Source: Ruminococcus sp.
Lineage (GTDB): Bacteria > Bacillota > Clostridia > Oscillospirales > Ruminococcaceae
DNA length: 47,865 bases
Reading direction: 5' to 3'
Assembly: GCA_017470905.1 (NCBI GenBank)
Contig: JAFUXL010000020.1
Span: 1-47,865, forward strand
A program made the position numbers and the translations under genes. Shown here piece after piece: positions 41,302 through 47,865 of the stretch. Position 1 is the first letter of the stretch. Each line of letters begins with the position of its first letter. The notes under the pieces are model-generated. The model made no database searches. It saw nothing but the letters and a program-made list of their open reading frames with translations, and had not been told where the DNA came from.

Positions 41302-44268
41302 TCACTGTTCCGCTTCGATATCAAGACCGAGATTTTCACGTTTTCTTGTTATTTCGTCATTGATGTCACGGTTATACCAGACAAGCGTATCACGGGGATT
41401 TTCGAGTTCGTTTACAACTTCTCTGAATGCGTTCATGATATTTCTCGTAACGGCATACGATGACGGGATAACGGGTATTTCGACGAGTTCCTCCTGCTGG
41501 TCGGCAAGCCTGTCGTATTCGCTGTGTGACCATGAAAGTTCGGGGAGAGCCTCAAGATTTGCGGTGTCGAAACGTCCCATAGTTCCCAAAAGTCCCTCTA
41601 TCTGCGTGCCGTATTCTATCTGTGTTTCTTTTTCGGTGAACCATTTTATAAATTCCCATGCATTCTGTTTGTTCTTTACTTTCTTGAATATAACCGCACC
41701 CGAACCCGTTGAATTTGCGGCATGGGAGATATTTCCATTTTCGTCCGCCGTTCCGGGAACCTGACAGAAATCCCACAAGCCCTTTATTTCGGGCGATGCA
41801 ACGGAAAGCTGATTAAAGAAAGTATAATTCGCTATAACTATCGGATATTCGCCCGTTCTGAAACGGCTGAATGCATCGTATGACTGAACAAAGCTGTATT
41901 TTGTATAAAAATCCGTCCACTCCTCGAAAGCCTGAACCGCCTCTATTGTATCGAATGTCGAGGCTGTCTGTGCGGCATTGTAATAATTCTTTCCTTTCTG
42001 GAGAAGAAGCATTGCAAAGGTATGACCTGCCTCCGTTGCGGGGGAGATGTTCGCAGGCGGAAGTATAAGTCCGACAGACATATAATTTCTCTGGAGAGCC
42101 GGGAGCATATCTATCAAATCCTCCCATGTTTCGGGCGGTGAATTGTAGCCCAGCTCCGTGAGTACGTCCGTGCGGTAGAAGAGCATGGGGAAGGTCTGGC
42201 TTATCGGAAGTCCGTAGGTTCCGCCGTTATACTGATAGGGTGTCATTGCATTTTCCTGAAAACGCTTTTCTACTTCGGGATAATCCGCAAACTGCGACAA
42301 ATCCGAAATATCCACAAGCAAATCACGGGCGGCAAGGTTTACGGGAAACTCTCCGCCGAGGAACAGCGCAACATCAGGACCTTTTCCTGCAAGAGTAGCC
42401 TCGACTACACCGCCGACTACGAGATTTACCGCTATCGGGATACCTGTTTCCTGCATAAATTCATTCTCCGCCATTTCCTTTACGACCTGTGCCTGGTCAC
42501 GTCCGAGAGATACCCATACATTTATTGCGTCCTGTCCCGTAACGTCCGAAAGCGTAGTATAATCCTCAAAGAATGAGCCGAAAAATGCGCTTGTGCTGAA
42601 GCTAAGAGATTTGCCAAAGCTTTCCTTGCAGCTTTCAAAATCCCTGTCCTGAGATGCAAATTCTATATAATCAACTTCAAGCGGCTGGTCACGGTAATCT
42701 CTCATCCATGACGAGACAGATGCGATATTGTCCTTTATCTGCGAAAGGTAATCGGGTATTCTCAGGGGCTTTTTAACGCATTTGTCGAGAATTACCGTCA
42801 TGGTTTCGAGGGCTGCCGCCTCCGAACCCGAAGAACCGGAAAGCTCCTCTATTCCGCCCTGTATATCTTTCAGAGCCTGTGATATGCGCTGAAATTCGCT
42901 CACAAGGTTCGGTATCTTCTCATGCACATAATAATCCGTATACTGGTCGGGGGAAGGTCCCGTTATCATAAGTATCTTTCGGTAATATGTATTCAAATCC
43001 GTCACAACGTCATCGAGCTTTCTCAGATATTCGCCTATCTCTCCGGGAACACATTCCATTGTGATGGTATGGTCGCTGTCGGCATCGAGATATACATACA
43101 CATAATCTCCGCTTTCGGTCATGGGGCTTACGATATTCCAGTCGTTATCGTAATAGAATTTAACCTGTTCCATTTCACTGCACGGTACTTCGCCGTCTAT
43201 GTATATTCTCCTGTTCGAGTAAAAGCCTCTCATCTGGTTCTGACGGGATTTTATTCCTATCTTGTACCAGCCGCTGCTGCCTATGTTTTCCTTCGGGATA
43301 TTCCATGTAACCGACTGCAAAGCTTTCTGCCAGTTGCCTGCTCCGAGGGTGTTATATACAACCTTGCGGGGGTCTGAGGGAGATACGAGATAGCTTGTAT
43401 TGTCATACGTGGGATAAAGCGTTGAGTCGGATTTGTATGCGGCAGCTTCTCCCTCTATCCTGAATATATTTGACGGTGTGCTTTCCTTTGAGACAGATGC
43501 ATTTACTTCGGAGGAATATTCGCTGTAGACGTCAGCCTCTGCGGGATTGTAAAGCTTAAAGCCTTCTATCGCAAGCTGCGCCCTTTCGGAGGTGAATGCA
43601 ATATCATGCCTGCCCTTTTCGAGATAGAAAAACAGCGGCTGCCCGAAAAGACCGTCAATATCTCCGAAAAAACTTTTTTTCCACATACCCTTCTGTATCT
43701 GTGAGGGGCGCACCTGATTTCCTCTTGAGTCGGTATATATATCCGTTTCGTTGACCCATACTCTGCCGAGAGTTATCCTCGATGCGGTATCATAGGGAGT
43801 TTCGCCGTCTATCAGCATTGAAAGCTCAATTGCCGAGCTGTTGGACTCTATCGGAAAATAACTCATTTCAAGGCAATATATACCCGTTTCGGGTATATCG
43901 ACGGAATATGTCAGCTCGCCGTCTGCGCTCTCCCATATGAGGACATCGTTTCTTACATCTCCGTCCGAGCCGTATGAGCCTGTTGAAAAATCGCCGTTTT
44001 CGCAGGATTTATAATCGCTGCCCGAAACCCCGACAACGGCAGAGGGGCGGTTTTCATTGCAGTATTCGTCATAATAATCGCTGTATGTCGGAATGCCCGT
44101 ATCTATCGGTTCTATGTAATAATAATCCTCCTGCATTGCCGCAAGGGTCTGTGCAGATACATCGTCATCCGCCGCAAAAGCCGAAAAAGTCCCCGAAAGA
44201 CCGTAAAATGCAAAAACGCATGACAATGCGCCCGAAAAAATATTCCGGTAAATTTTTTTAACGTTCAA
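41302..44268 (-). CDS. Very large secreted extracellular solute-binding protein
   Basis: 988 residues from a TTG start at 44268 (AAAGGCGGAT upstream). Signal peptide with AFA-A cleavage near residue 33 and no convincing lipobox (ALSC at 14-17 lacks the hydrophobic residue at -3). Residues ~90-270 and ~275-430 look like two beta-sandwich, carbohydrate-binding-type modules (e.g. GIYCLEMSYFPIESN, RIEGEAAAYKSDSTLYP). Helical linker ~435-590. Residues ~600-960 are a family-1 sugar-binding protein: INVWVSLGRDQAQVVKEMAENEF, GKGPDVALFLGGEFPVNLAARDLLVDIS, YGLPISQTFPMLFYRTDVLTELG, PPETWEDLIDML, EAGHTFAMLL. Typical binding proteins are ~430 residues, so this one is more than doubled by the N-terminal modules. 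First gene of the operon. Confidence 0.88.
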   Translation of the reverse strand: MNVKKIYRNIFSGALSCVFAFYGLSGTFSAFAADDDVSAQTLAAMQEDYYYIEPIDTGIPTYSDYYDEYCNENRPSAVVGVSGSDYKSCENGDFSTGSYGSDGDVRNDVLIWESADGELTYSVDIPETGIYCLEMSYFPIESNSSAIELSMLIDGETPYDTASRITLGRVWVNETDIYTDSRGNQVRPSQIQKGMWKKSFFGDIDGLFGQPLFFYLEKGRHDIAFTSERAQLAIEGFKLYNPAEADVYSEYSSEVNASVSKESTPSNIFRIEGEAAAYKSDSTLYPTYDNTSYLVSPSDPRKVVYNTLGAGNWQKALQSVTWNIPKENIGSSGWYKIGIKSRQNQMRGFYSNRRIYIDGEVPCSEMEQVKFYYDNDWNIVSPMTESGDYVYVYLDADSDHTITMECVPGEIGEYLRKLDDVVTDLNTYYRKILMITGPSPDQYTDYYVHEKIPNLVSEFQRISQALKDIQGGIEELSGSSGSEAAALETMTVILDKCVKKPLRIPDYLSQIKDNIASVSSWMRDYRDQPLEVDYIEFASQDRDFESCKESFGKSLSFSTSAFFGSFFEDYTTLSDVTGQDAINVWVSLGRDQAQVVKEMAENEFMQETGIPIAVNLVVGGVVEATLAGKGPDVALFLGGEFPVNLAARDLLVDISDLSQFADYPEVEKRFQENAMTPYQYNGGTYGLPISQTFPMLFYRTDVLTELGYNSPPETWEDLIDMLPALQRNYMSVGLILPPANISPATEAGHTFAMLLLQKGKNYYNAAQTASTFDTIEAVQAFEEWTDFYTKYSFVQSYDAFSRFRTGEYPIVIANYTFFNQLSVASPEIKGLWDFCQVPGTADENGNISHAANSTGSGAVIFKKVKNKQNAWEFIKWFTEKETQIEYGTQIEGLLGTMGRFDTANLEALPELSWSHSEYDRLADQQEELVEIPVIPSSYAVTRNIMNAFREVVNELENPRDTLVWYNRDINDEITRKRENLGLDIEAEQ

Positions 44269-44285
44269 TAATTATCCGCCTTTCC

Positions 44286-44295
44286 CGCATATGCG
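44286..44295 (-). other. CGCATATGCG palindrome upstream of the solute-binding protein ribosome site
   Basis: Ten-base perfect palindrome just before AAAGGCGGAT. It has the same core as the yajC palindrome (GCATATGC). Confidence 0.45.
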
Positions 44296-44301
44296 TGAAA
44301 T

Positions 44302-44546
44302 AAAAATGCTCTCCCGCTTTCAGGGGCAGGACAGCAGGAACCAGGTTTTATCCCTGTGCATCCGAGGGAAAATGCACACGGGAAAAACTGTAAAGACCTC
44401 CTCACCGCAGACACGGACAGCCGCCTGTTAAATTCTCACGAACAAATGAACTTAGGCTGCCTACGCCCGAGGTTCAAAATATGCAGCCTGCCGCTGATTT
44501 TTAATCTGCTCAGTCATAATAATTTGCCAAACTGCATAAATCCTTA
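44302..44546 (-). ncRNA. Structured leader RNA of the sugar ABC operon, possible riboswitch
   Basis: The operon transcript should start near 44546, giving a ~278-nt leader without a credible reading frame. Visible pairings: a long-range closing stem between 44487-44496 and 44321-44330 (9 of 10 bp), a hairpin GGCAGCC/GGCTGTC (44455-44461 with 44416-44422), and a hairpin with 7+3 bp and one bulge at 44352-44382. A terminator-like stem with bulges (44308-44335) is followed by TTTTTATTT. The closing stem and the terminator share 44321-44330, so they are mutually exclusive, as in riboswitches. Near the 3' end CTGTCC.GCC.CTG.AAGCGG faintly recalls part of cobalamin riboswitches, but the B12 box is absent. 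Unclassified. Confidence 0.5.
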
Positions 44547-44552
44547 TCAATA

Positions 44553-44581
44553 AGTATAACAAATTTATTCCTTATTGTCAA
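44553..44581 (-). promoter_or_regulatory. Promoter of the 12-kb sugar ABC operon
   Basis: Minus strand TTGACA (44576-44581), 17 bp, TATACT (44553-44558). Confidence 0.8.
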
Positions 44582-44682
44582 GAGAAAATGTATGTGTTTT
44601 ATGGAATTTAAAACCAAACATATCTCCGCCGCAACAAGGCTTTTTTACAATATTAAAAAATACCCGTTATATTAACAATATC

Positions 44683-44711
44683 TTGACTATTCCCGTCTTT
44701 TGTGATAAAAT
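44683..44711 (+). promoter_or_regulatory. Promoter of the 44749 gene
   Basis: TTGACT (44683-44688), 17 bp, TAAAAT (44706-44711). A partial dispersed-palindrome core (ATCTCCGCCGCAACAAGG) lies upstream near 44621. Confidence 0.7.
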
Positions 44712-44748
44712 GTATATGCCGTATTCTGATGATGTAAGGAGGGTGTCA

Positions 44749-45384
44749 ATGAGCATATACGATATTACCGAAAGAATTGGTCTGCGACCCGATATATACC
44801 TCGGCGGAAAATATATTATTCTTCTGAAATCGTTTCTTGACGGCTACCGTGCCTGCGAGCTTGACAGCGGCAGCTACAGAAAAGAGTCATTCAGGCTTTT
44901 TCCGCTTGATTTCGGCAATATCCGTGATTTTATAAGCCTAAAGACAAATGCCTATTCCTCCGAAAGCTGGGACAGACTGCTCATGCGCCTGTACGGTTCG
45001 CAGGAGGCTGCTTTCGATAAATTCTTCGAGATTTTCGCCCAGTTCAGAGATTTAAGAATGTCAAGGGGCTGGAGAGCGGAGCTGGTTCAGGACAATATCG
45101 ACCATAACAACAGCATGAGATACGGCTATATTCAGGTTTCGGCGGCAGAAAGAAAACCCGTGTACACCGACCCCGTATCGGTCTGTATAGTCGAGCTTTC
45201 GCAATCTTCGGGATATATGCTGCTAATCGAAACAGAAACAGAGGTTCTGTGTGACGGGGGATTTCTGCCGTCCGCAAATCATGCTGTGCAGCGTGTTCAT
45301 AATCTTTTCGGCATCGTCAAGGGCTGGTATCCCATAGAGGACGACAAAAATAATATAGAATTTGAAAAACCCGTTCACGTCTGA
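44749..45384 (+). CDS. Uncharacterised protein upstream of cysS
   Basis: 211 residues from ATG 44749, with TAAGGAGGG six to seven bases before it. The longer frame to 44575 starts before the promoter and is rejected. Soluble and mixed alpha/beta, no signal peptide or membrane segment. Features: FRLFPLDFGNIRDFISLKTNAYSSESWDRLL, RSRGW-like MSRGWRAEL and a C-terminal GIVKGWYPIEDDKN. I do not recognise a family. It is 59 bp before cysS on the same strand and probably cotranscribed with it. A short hairpin CGTTCA/TGAACG overlaps its stop codon. Confidence 0.65.
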   Translation: MSIYDITERIGLRPDIYLGGKYIILLKSFLDGYRACELDSGSYRKESFRLFPLDFGNIRDFISLKTNAYSSESWDRLLMRLYGSQEAAFDKFFEIFAQFRDLRMSRGWRAELVQDNIDHNNSMRYGYIQVSAAERKPVYTDPVSVCIVELSQSSGYMLLIETETEVLCDGGFLPSANHAVQRVHNLFGIVKGWYPIEDDKNNIEFEKPVHV

Positions 45385-45398
45385 ACGAGTAAAAAATC

Positions 45399-45423
45399 AT
45401 CTCTCCGCAAACGGCGGAGGGAT
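45399..45423. repeat. Dispersed palindrome family, copy L
   Basis: ATCTCTCCGC and GCGGAGGGAT around AAACG, in the leader of cysS directly before its ribosome site. Confidence 0.6.
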
Positions 45424-45443
45424 TAAATAAAAGGAGAATGTTT

Positions 45444-46856
45444 ATGCAGATTTACAATTCACTTTCGCACAAAAAGGAAGAATTTATCCCCGTTCAGGAG
45501 GGCAAGGTCAGTATGTACACCTGCGGCCCTACGGTCTATCACTATGCCCATATCGGCAATCTGAGAAGCTATATAATGGAGGATATACTCGAAAAATATC
45601 TCAGGTTCACGGGCTTTGACGTAAAAAGGGTCATGAATATAACAGATGTAGGTCATCTCACAAGCGACGGCGATACGGGCGACGACAAAATGCTCAAGGG
45701 TGCAAAGCGTGAGCATAAGACCGTCATGGAAATTGCAAAATTCTATACCGATGCATTCTTCTCCGACTGCAAAAAACTCAACATCAAGACCCCCGATGTC
45801 GTAGTCCCGGCGACCTCATATATAGACGAATTTATCCGTGTAATATCCGTACTCATGGACAAGGGCTATGCCTATGGAGCAGGCGGAAACATCTATTTCG
45901 ACACCTCAAAGCTTGAAAACTACTACGTTTTCAACGACTTCAGGGAGGAGGATTTGGCTGTCGGTGTGCGTGAGGGCGTTGAAGAGGATAACAATAAGAA
46001 AAACCAAGCCGATTTTGTTTTATGGTTTACCAAATCCAAATTTGACGACCAGGAACTTAAATGGGAAAGTCCGTGGGGCATAGGCTATCCGGGCTGGCAT
46101 ATCGAGTGTTCGTGCATAAGCATGAAAAATCTCGGCGAATACCTCGATATTCACTGCGGAGGAATTGACAATGCTTTCCCCCACCATACAAACGAAATTG
46201 CACAGAGCGAAGCCTATCTCGGTCATAAGTGGTGCAATTACTGGTTCCATGTTCTTCATCTCAATACAAATTCGGGAAAGATGAGCAAATCAAGCGGAGA
46301 ATTTCTCACAGTCTCACTCCTCGAAGAAAAGGGTTATGACCCCTTGGTATACAGATTTTTCTGCCTACAGTCGCACTACAGAAAATCCCTCGTTTTCGAC
46401 TGGGAAAACCTCAATAACGCAAAGGCTGCATATGAAAAAATCCTCGACAGGATTATACCGCTTTTATCAGAAAACAATTCCGGAAATACAGATAATGCGG
46501 AATATGACCGCCTTATGAAAATTTTCTGCGATGCGCTCGACAACGATTTGAATACCGCTATGGCAGTAACCGCCGTTTACGATGTGCTGAAATCCAATGC
46601 AAACGCAGCAACAAAGCTTGCGCTTATCAGGAAATTTGACGAGGTTCTCGGACTTGACATGATTAAAAACGCAGAAATCAAAAACAGCGAAAATTCAGAC
46701 GATATTCCGCAGGAAATACTCGACCTCGCAGAACAGAGAAAACAGGCTAAGAAAGACAAAAATTTCGCCCTCGCTGACGAAATAAGAGACAAAATTTCCG
46801 CCCTCGGCTATAATATCAAGGATACAAGACAGGGTACGGAGATAAGCAGAAAATAA
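45444..46856 (+). CDS. cysS: Cysteinyl-tRNA synthetase
   Basis: 470 residues from ATG 45444, eight bases after AAAAGGAG; the ATG at 45438 is too close to it. Class I synthetase that charges tRNA(Cys). Family marks: MYTCGPTVYHYAHIGN (zinc Cys plus the HIGH-type motif as YAHIGN), PGWHIECSCISM and GGIDNAFPHHTNEIAQSEA (further zinc ligands), and GKMSKSSGEF (KMSKS). The C-terminal anticodon-binding helical region ends with QRKQAKKDKNFALADEIRDKISALGY. The mshC and cysE neighbours common in other genomes are absent. Confidence 0.97.
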   Translation: MQIYNSLSHKKEEFIPVQEGKVSMYTCGPTVYHYAHIGNLRSYIMEDILEKYLRFTGFDVKRVMNITDVGHLTSDGDTGDDKMLKGAKREHKTVMEIAKFYTDAFFSDCKKLNIKTPDVVVPATSYIDEFIRVISVLMDKGYAYGAGGNIYFDTSKLENYYVFNDFREEDLAVGVREGVEEDNNKKNQADFVLWFTKSKFDDQELKWESPWGIGYPGWHIECSCISMKNLGEYLDIHCGGIDNAFPHHTNEIAQSEAYLGHKWCNYWFHVLHLNTNSGKMSKSSGEFLTVSLLEEKGYDPLVYRFFCLQSHYRKSLVFDWENLNNAKAAYEKILDRIIPLLSENNSGNTDNAEYDRLMKIFCDALDNDLNTAMAVTAVYDVLKSNANAATKLALIRKFDEVLGLDMIKNAEIKNSENSDDIPQEILDLAEQRKQAKKDKNFALADEIRDKISALGYNIKDTRQGTEISRK

Positions 46857-46871
46857 TAACGGAGCAGCACT

Positions 46872-47531
46872 ATGGCTTTTGATGACGAAATAATAAAAAA
46901 TGCCGTCAGAATGAAAAAATGCAAAAAAGTATGGGGAGCTGTATTTTCTTCCTATCTCACAGGCGGTATCTTATTGATACTCTATTCATTCTTAAGCATT
47001 ACGGGTGCAAGCTGGGACTGGCTGTTTGCAAAGCTCGGCACGGATACGCTCTCCCCGATTGCAATGATGATGATTCTTGACTCAATAATTATATGTCCTG
47101 CTGCGTTTTTCCTTGCGTTAAGGGGCAGCTACGGTCATAATGATTTATGCTCCATGCTTGCGCCTGCGCTTCTTATTGCAAATTATGTGTTTATGGTAAT
47201 TCTTAAAATCCGCCGTGTATTCGATGTAAACCCCGTTCCATTCATTTTATGTACTGTATATTCCGCAGTCTGCATAACTGCGTCAATATTGAATATACGT
47301 GCGAATATAATCTATCACAAGCTTGAACAGGCAAGGGGTTTCCCTCATTTCAGCGAAAGATTTGTCGAGAGAGAGGACGAAAGAAATATCAGGGAAAGAA
47401 TGAAAGAATACAGGAACACCCATAAATCCGACAAAAAAATTATATCCGATATGGATGATGTTGCAATTCCGCAGAATACACTCGAAAAATATGAACAGGT
47501 TCACAAGCCCGGTACAATGGACGATATATAA
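46872..47531 (+). CDS. Uncharacterised four-helix membrane protein
   Basis: 219 residues, ATG 46872 fifteen bases after cysS with GGAGC upstream, so in the cysS operon. Four hydrophobic segments (about 20-42, 62-83, 94-114, 120-143) and a ~75-residue charged cytoplasmic tail (ERFVEREDERNIRERMKEYRN). No family recognised. Confidence 0.7.
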   Translation: MAFDDEIIKNAVRMKKCKKVWGAVFSSYLTGGILLILYSFLSITGASWDWLFAKLGTDTLSPIAMMMILDSIIICPAAFFLALRGSYGHNDLCSMLAPALLIANYVFMVILKIRRVFDVNPVPFILCTVYSAVCITASILNIRANIIYHKLEQARGFPHFSERFVEREDERNIRERMKEYRNTHKSDKKIISDMDDVAIPQNTLEKYEQVHKPGTMDDI

Positions 47532-47536
47532 ATACA

Positions 47537-47565
47537 GTGTCTCTCCGCCGCAGACGGGGAGACAC
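47537..47565. repeat. Dispersed palindrome family, copy M, doubling as a terminator-like hairpin
   Basis: GTGTCTCTCCG and CGGGGAGACAC (one G-U) around CCGCAGA, right after the cysS operon. No T tract follows. Confidence 0.6.
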
Positions 47566-47604
47566 ATTATGACACAAGGAGTTACAAAATAAGTAGCAAA
47601 AGCA

Positions 47605-47633
47605 TTGACAAAAGTAGTTAAATGTGGTAAAAT
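47605..47633 (+). promoter_or_regulatory. Strong promoter at right edge
   Basis: TTGACA (47605-47610), 17 bp, TAAAAT (47628-47633). Confidence 0.8.
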
Positions 47634-47640
47634 ATGCTCA

Positions 47641-47865
47641 TATAAATCAAGGTACAATCAGGATATTGTACTTTCGTGTGCCTGTATCACAATAAGCGAA
47701 AACCAAGCGTTGATACAGAGAATTAAGAAGGGAGAACGGATTAGGGGTAATCATTCCTCTATGATAAGGGTTTTGCAGGTTATCCTCTTTATGATACCGT
47801 TATCGGACAGCCGGTCGCTGTAGCCAGTCAGCAGTAAATCAGTGCGAAGTCAGTGAGAGAGAGCA
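47641..47865 (+). ncRNA. Apparently non-coding transcript or leader, cut by window edge
   Basis: At least 225 nt downstream of the strong promoter contain no ribosome site followed by a sensible frame; the only open frame begins before the -10 box. Visible structure: hairpin GTACAAT/ATTGTAC (47652-47671), an 8-bp stem CTGTATCA/TGATACAG (47682-47718), a stem ATCAT/ATGAT near 47750, and repeated CCTCT.ATGATA. It could be the leader of a gene beyond the window or a larger structured RNA. The 3' end is not in view. Confidence 0.4.

Noticed and set aside
44302-44546. Cobalamin riboswitch or 6S RNA in the ABC operon leader
   Set aside because: A CTGTCC.GCC.CTG.AAGCGG block is suggestive, but the B12 box and other conserved parts are missing; the fold is multibranched rather than the 6S rod.
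47605-47823. 72-residue frame at right edge
   Set aside because: Its start lies between the -35 and -10 boxes, so it would not be on the transcript, and it has no ribosome site.

Overview
The window looks like a chromosomal segment of a low-to-moderate-GC Gram-positive anaerobe in the Clostridia, most likely a Ruminococcus-like gut or rumen member of the Oscillospiraceae. This is an inference from gene content: GTP-type PEP carboxykinase, YajC followed by a TIGR04086-type membrane protein, holB-ricT-queH, DUF1836, and ATPase-less sugar ABC clusters. It also rests on strong AAGGAGG ribosome binding sites and many textbook TTGACA-17-TATAAT promoters. I see no rRNA, tRNA, CRISPR array, transposase, integrase or phage structural gene.

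Layout. 0.2-5 kb: a zinc-ribbon protein with Met/Asn/Gln-rich tandem repeats, a VanY-type D,D-carboxypeptidase, a two-gene operon (coiled-coil protein plus sigma region 4-like factor) under three LexA-type boxes, and a cytidylate kinase-like protein. 5-14 kb: pckG, an apparently antitoxin-less mazF, a leucine-rich-repeat protein, polA, an unknown protein, yajC and a small membrane protein. 13.5-19.4 kb: a response regulator-histidine kinase-HtrA operon, then recG. 19.6-26.6 kb: an Orn/Lys/Arg decarboxylase, a DUF2975/XRE-HTH pair, holB-ricT-queH-ybaK-DUF4274, an apparent small RNA, and a DUF1836 regulator. 26.6-32.3 kb: a 36-residue peptide gene, the DUF4214-glycosyltransferase-rimI-tsaD operon, and a frameshifted CmpB-type membrane protein gene. 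32.3-44.6 kb: one 12-kb operon with a very large secreted solute-binding protein, four sugar permeases in two pairs, an NHL-propeller membrane protein, a YIP1 protein and a DUF5696 protein, preceded by a ~280-nt structured leader. 44.7-47.9 kb: an unknown gene, cysS, a membrane protein, and a strong promoter driving an apparently non-coding transcript cut by the window edge.

How parts work together. RR-HK-HtrA is arranged like a secretion-stress circuit. holB, recG and polA serve replication and repair. tsaD and rimI modify tRNA and ribosomal protein, but share an operon with surface-glycan-type glycosyltransferase genes. The large ABC operon is most simply read as glycan sensing, cleavage and uptake, borrowing an ATPase encoded elsewhere.

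The least explained signals are: (i) a family of more than a dozen short GC-rich palindromes with TATTTTGTC-type flanks in intergenic DNA; (ii) the LexA-box-controlled sigma-like pair; (iii) three candidate structured RNAs, at 25.6 kb, 44.4 kb and the right edge; and (iv) the composition of the large ABC operon.
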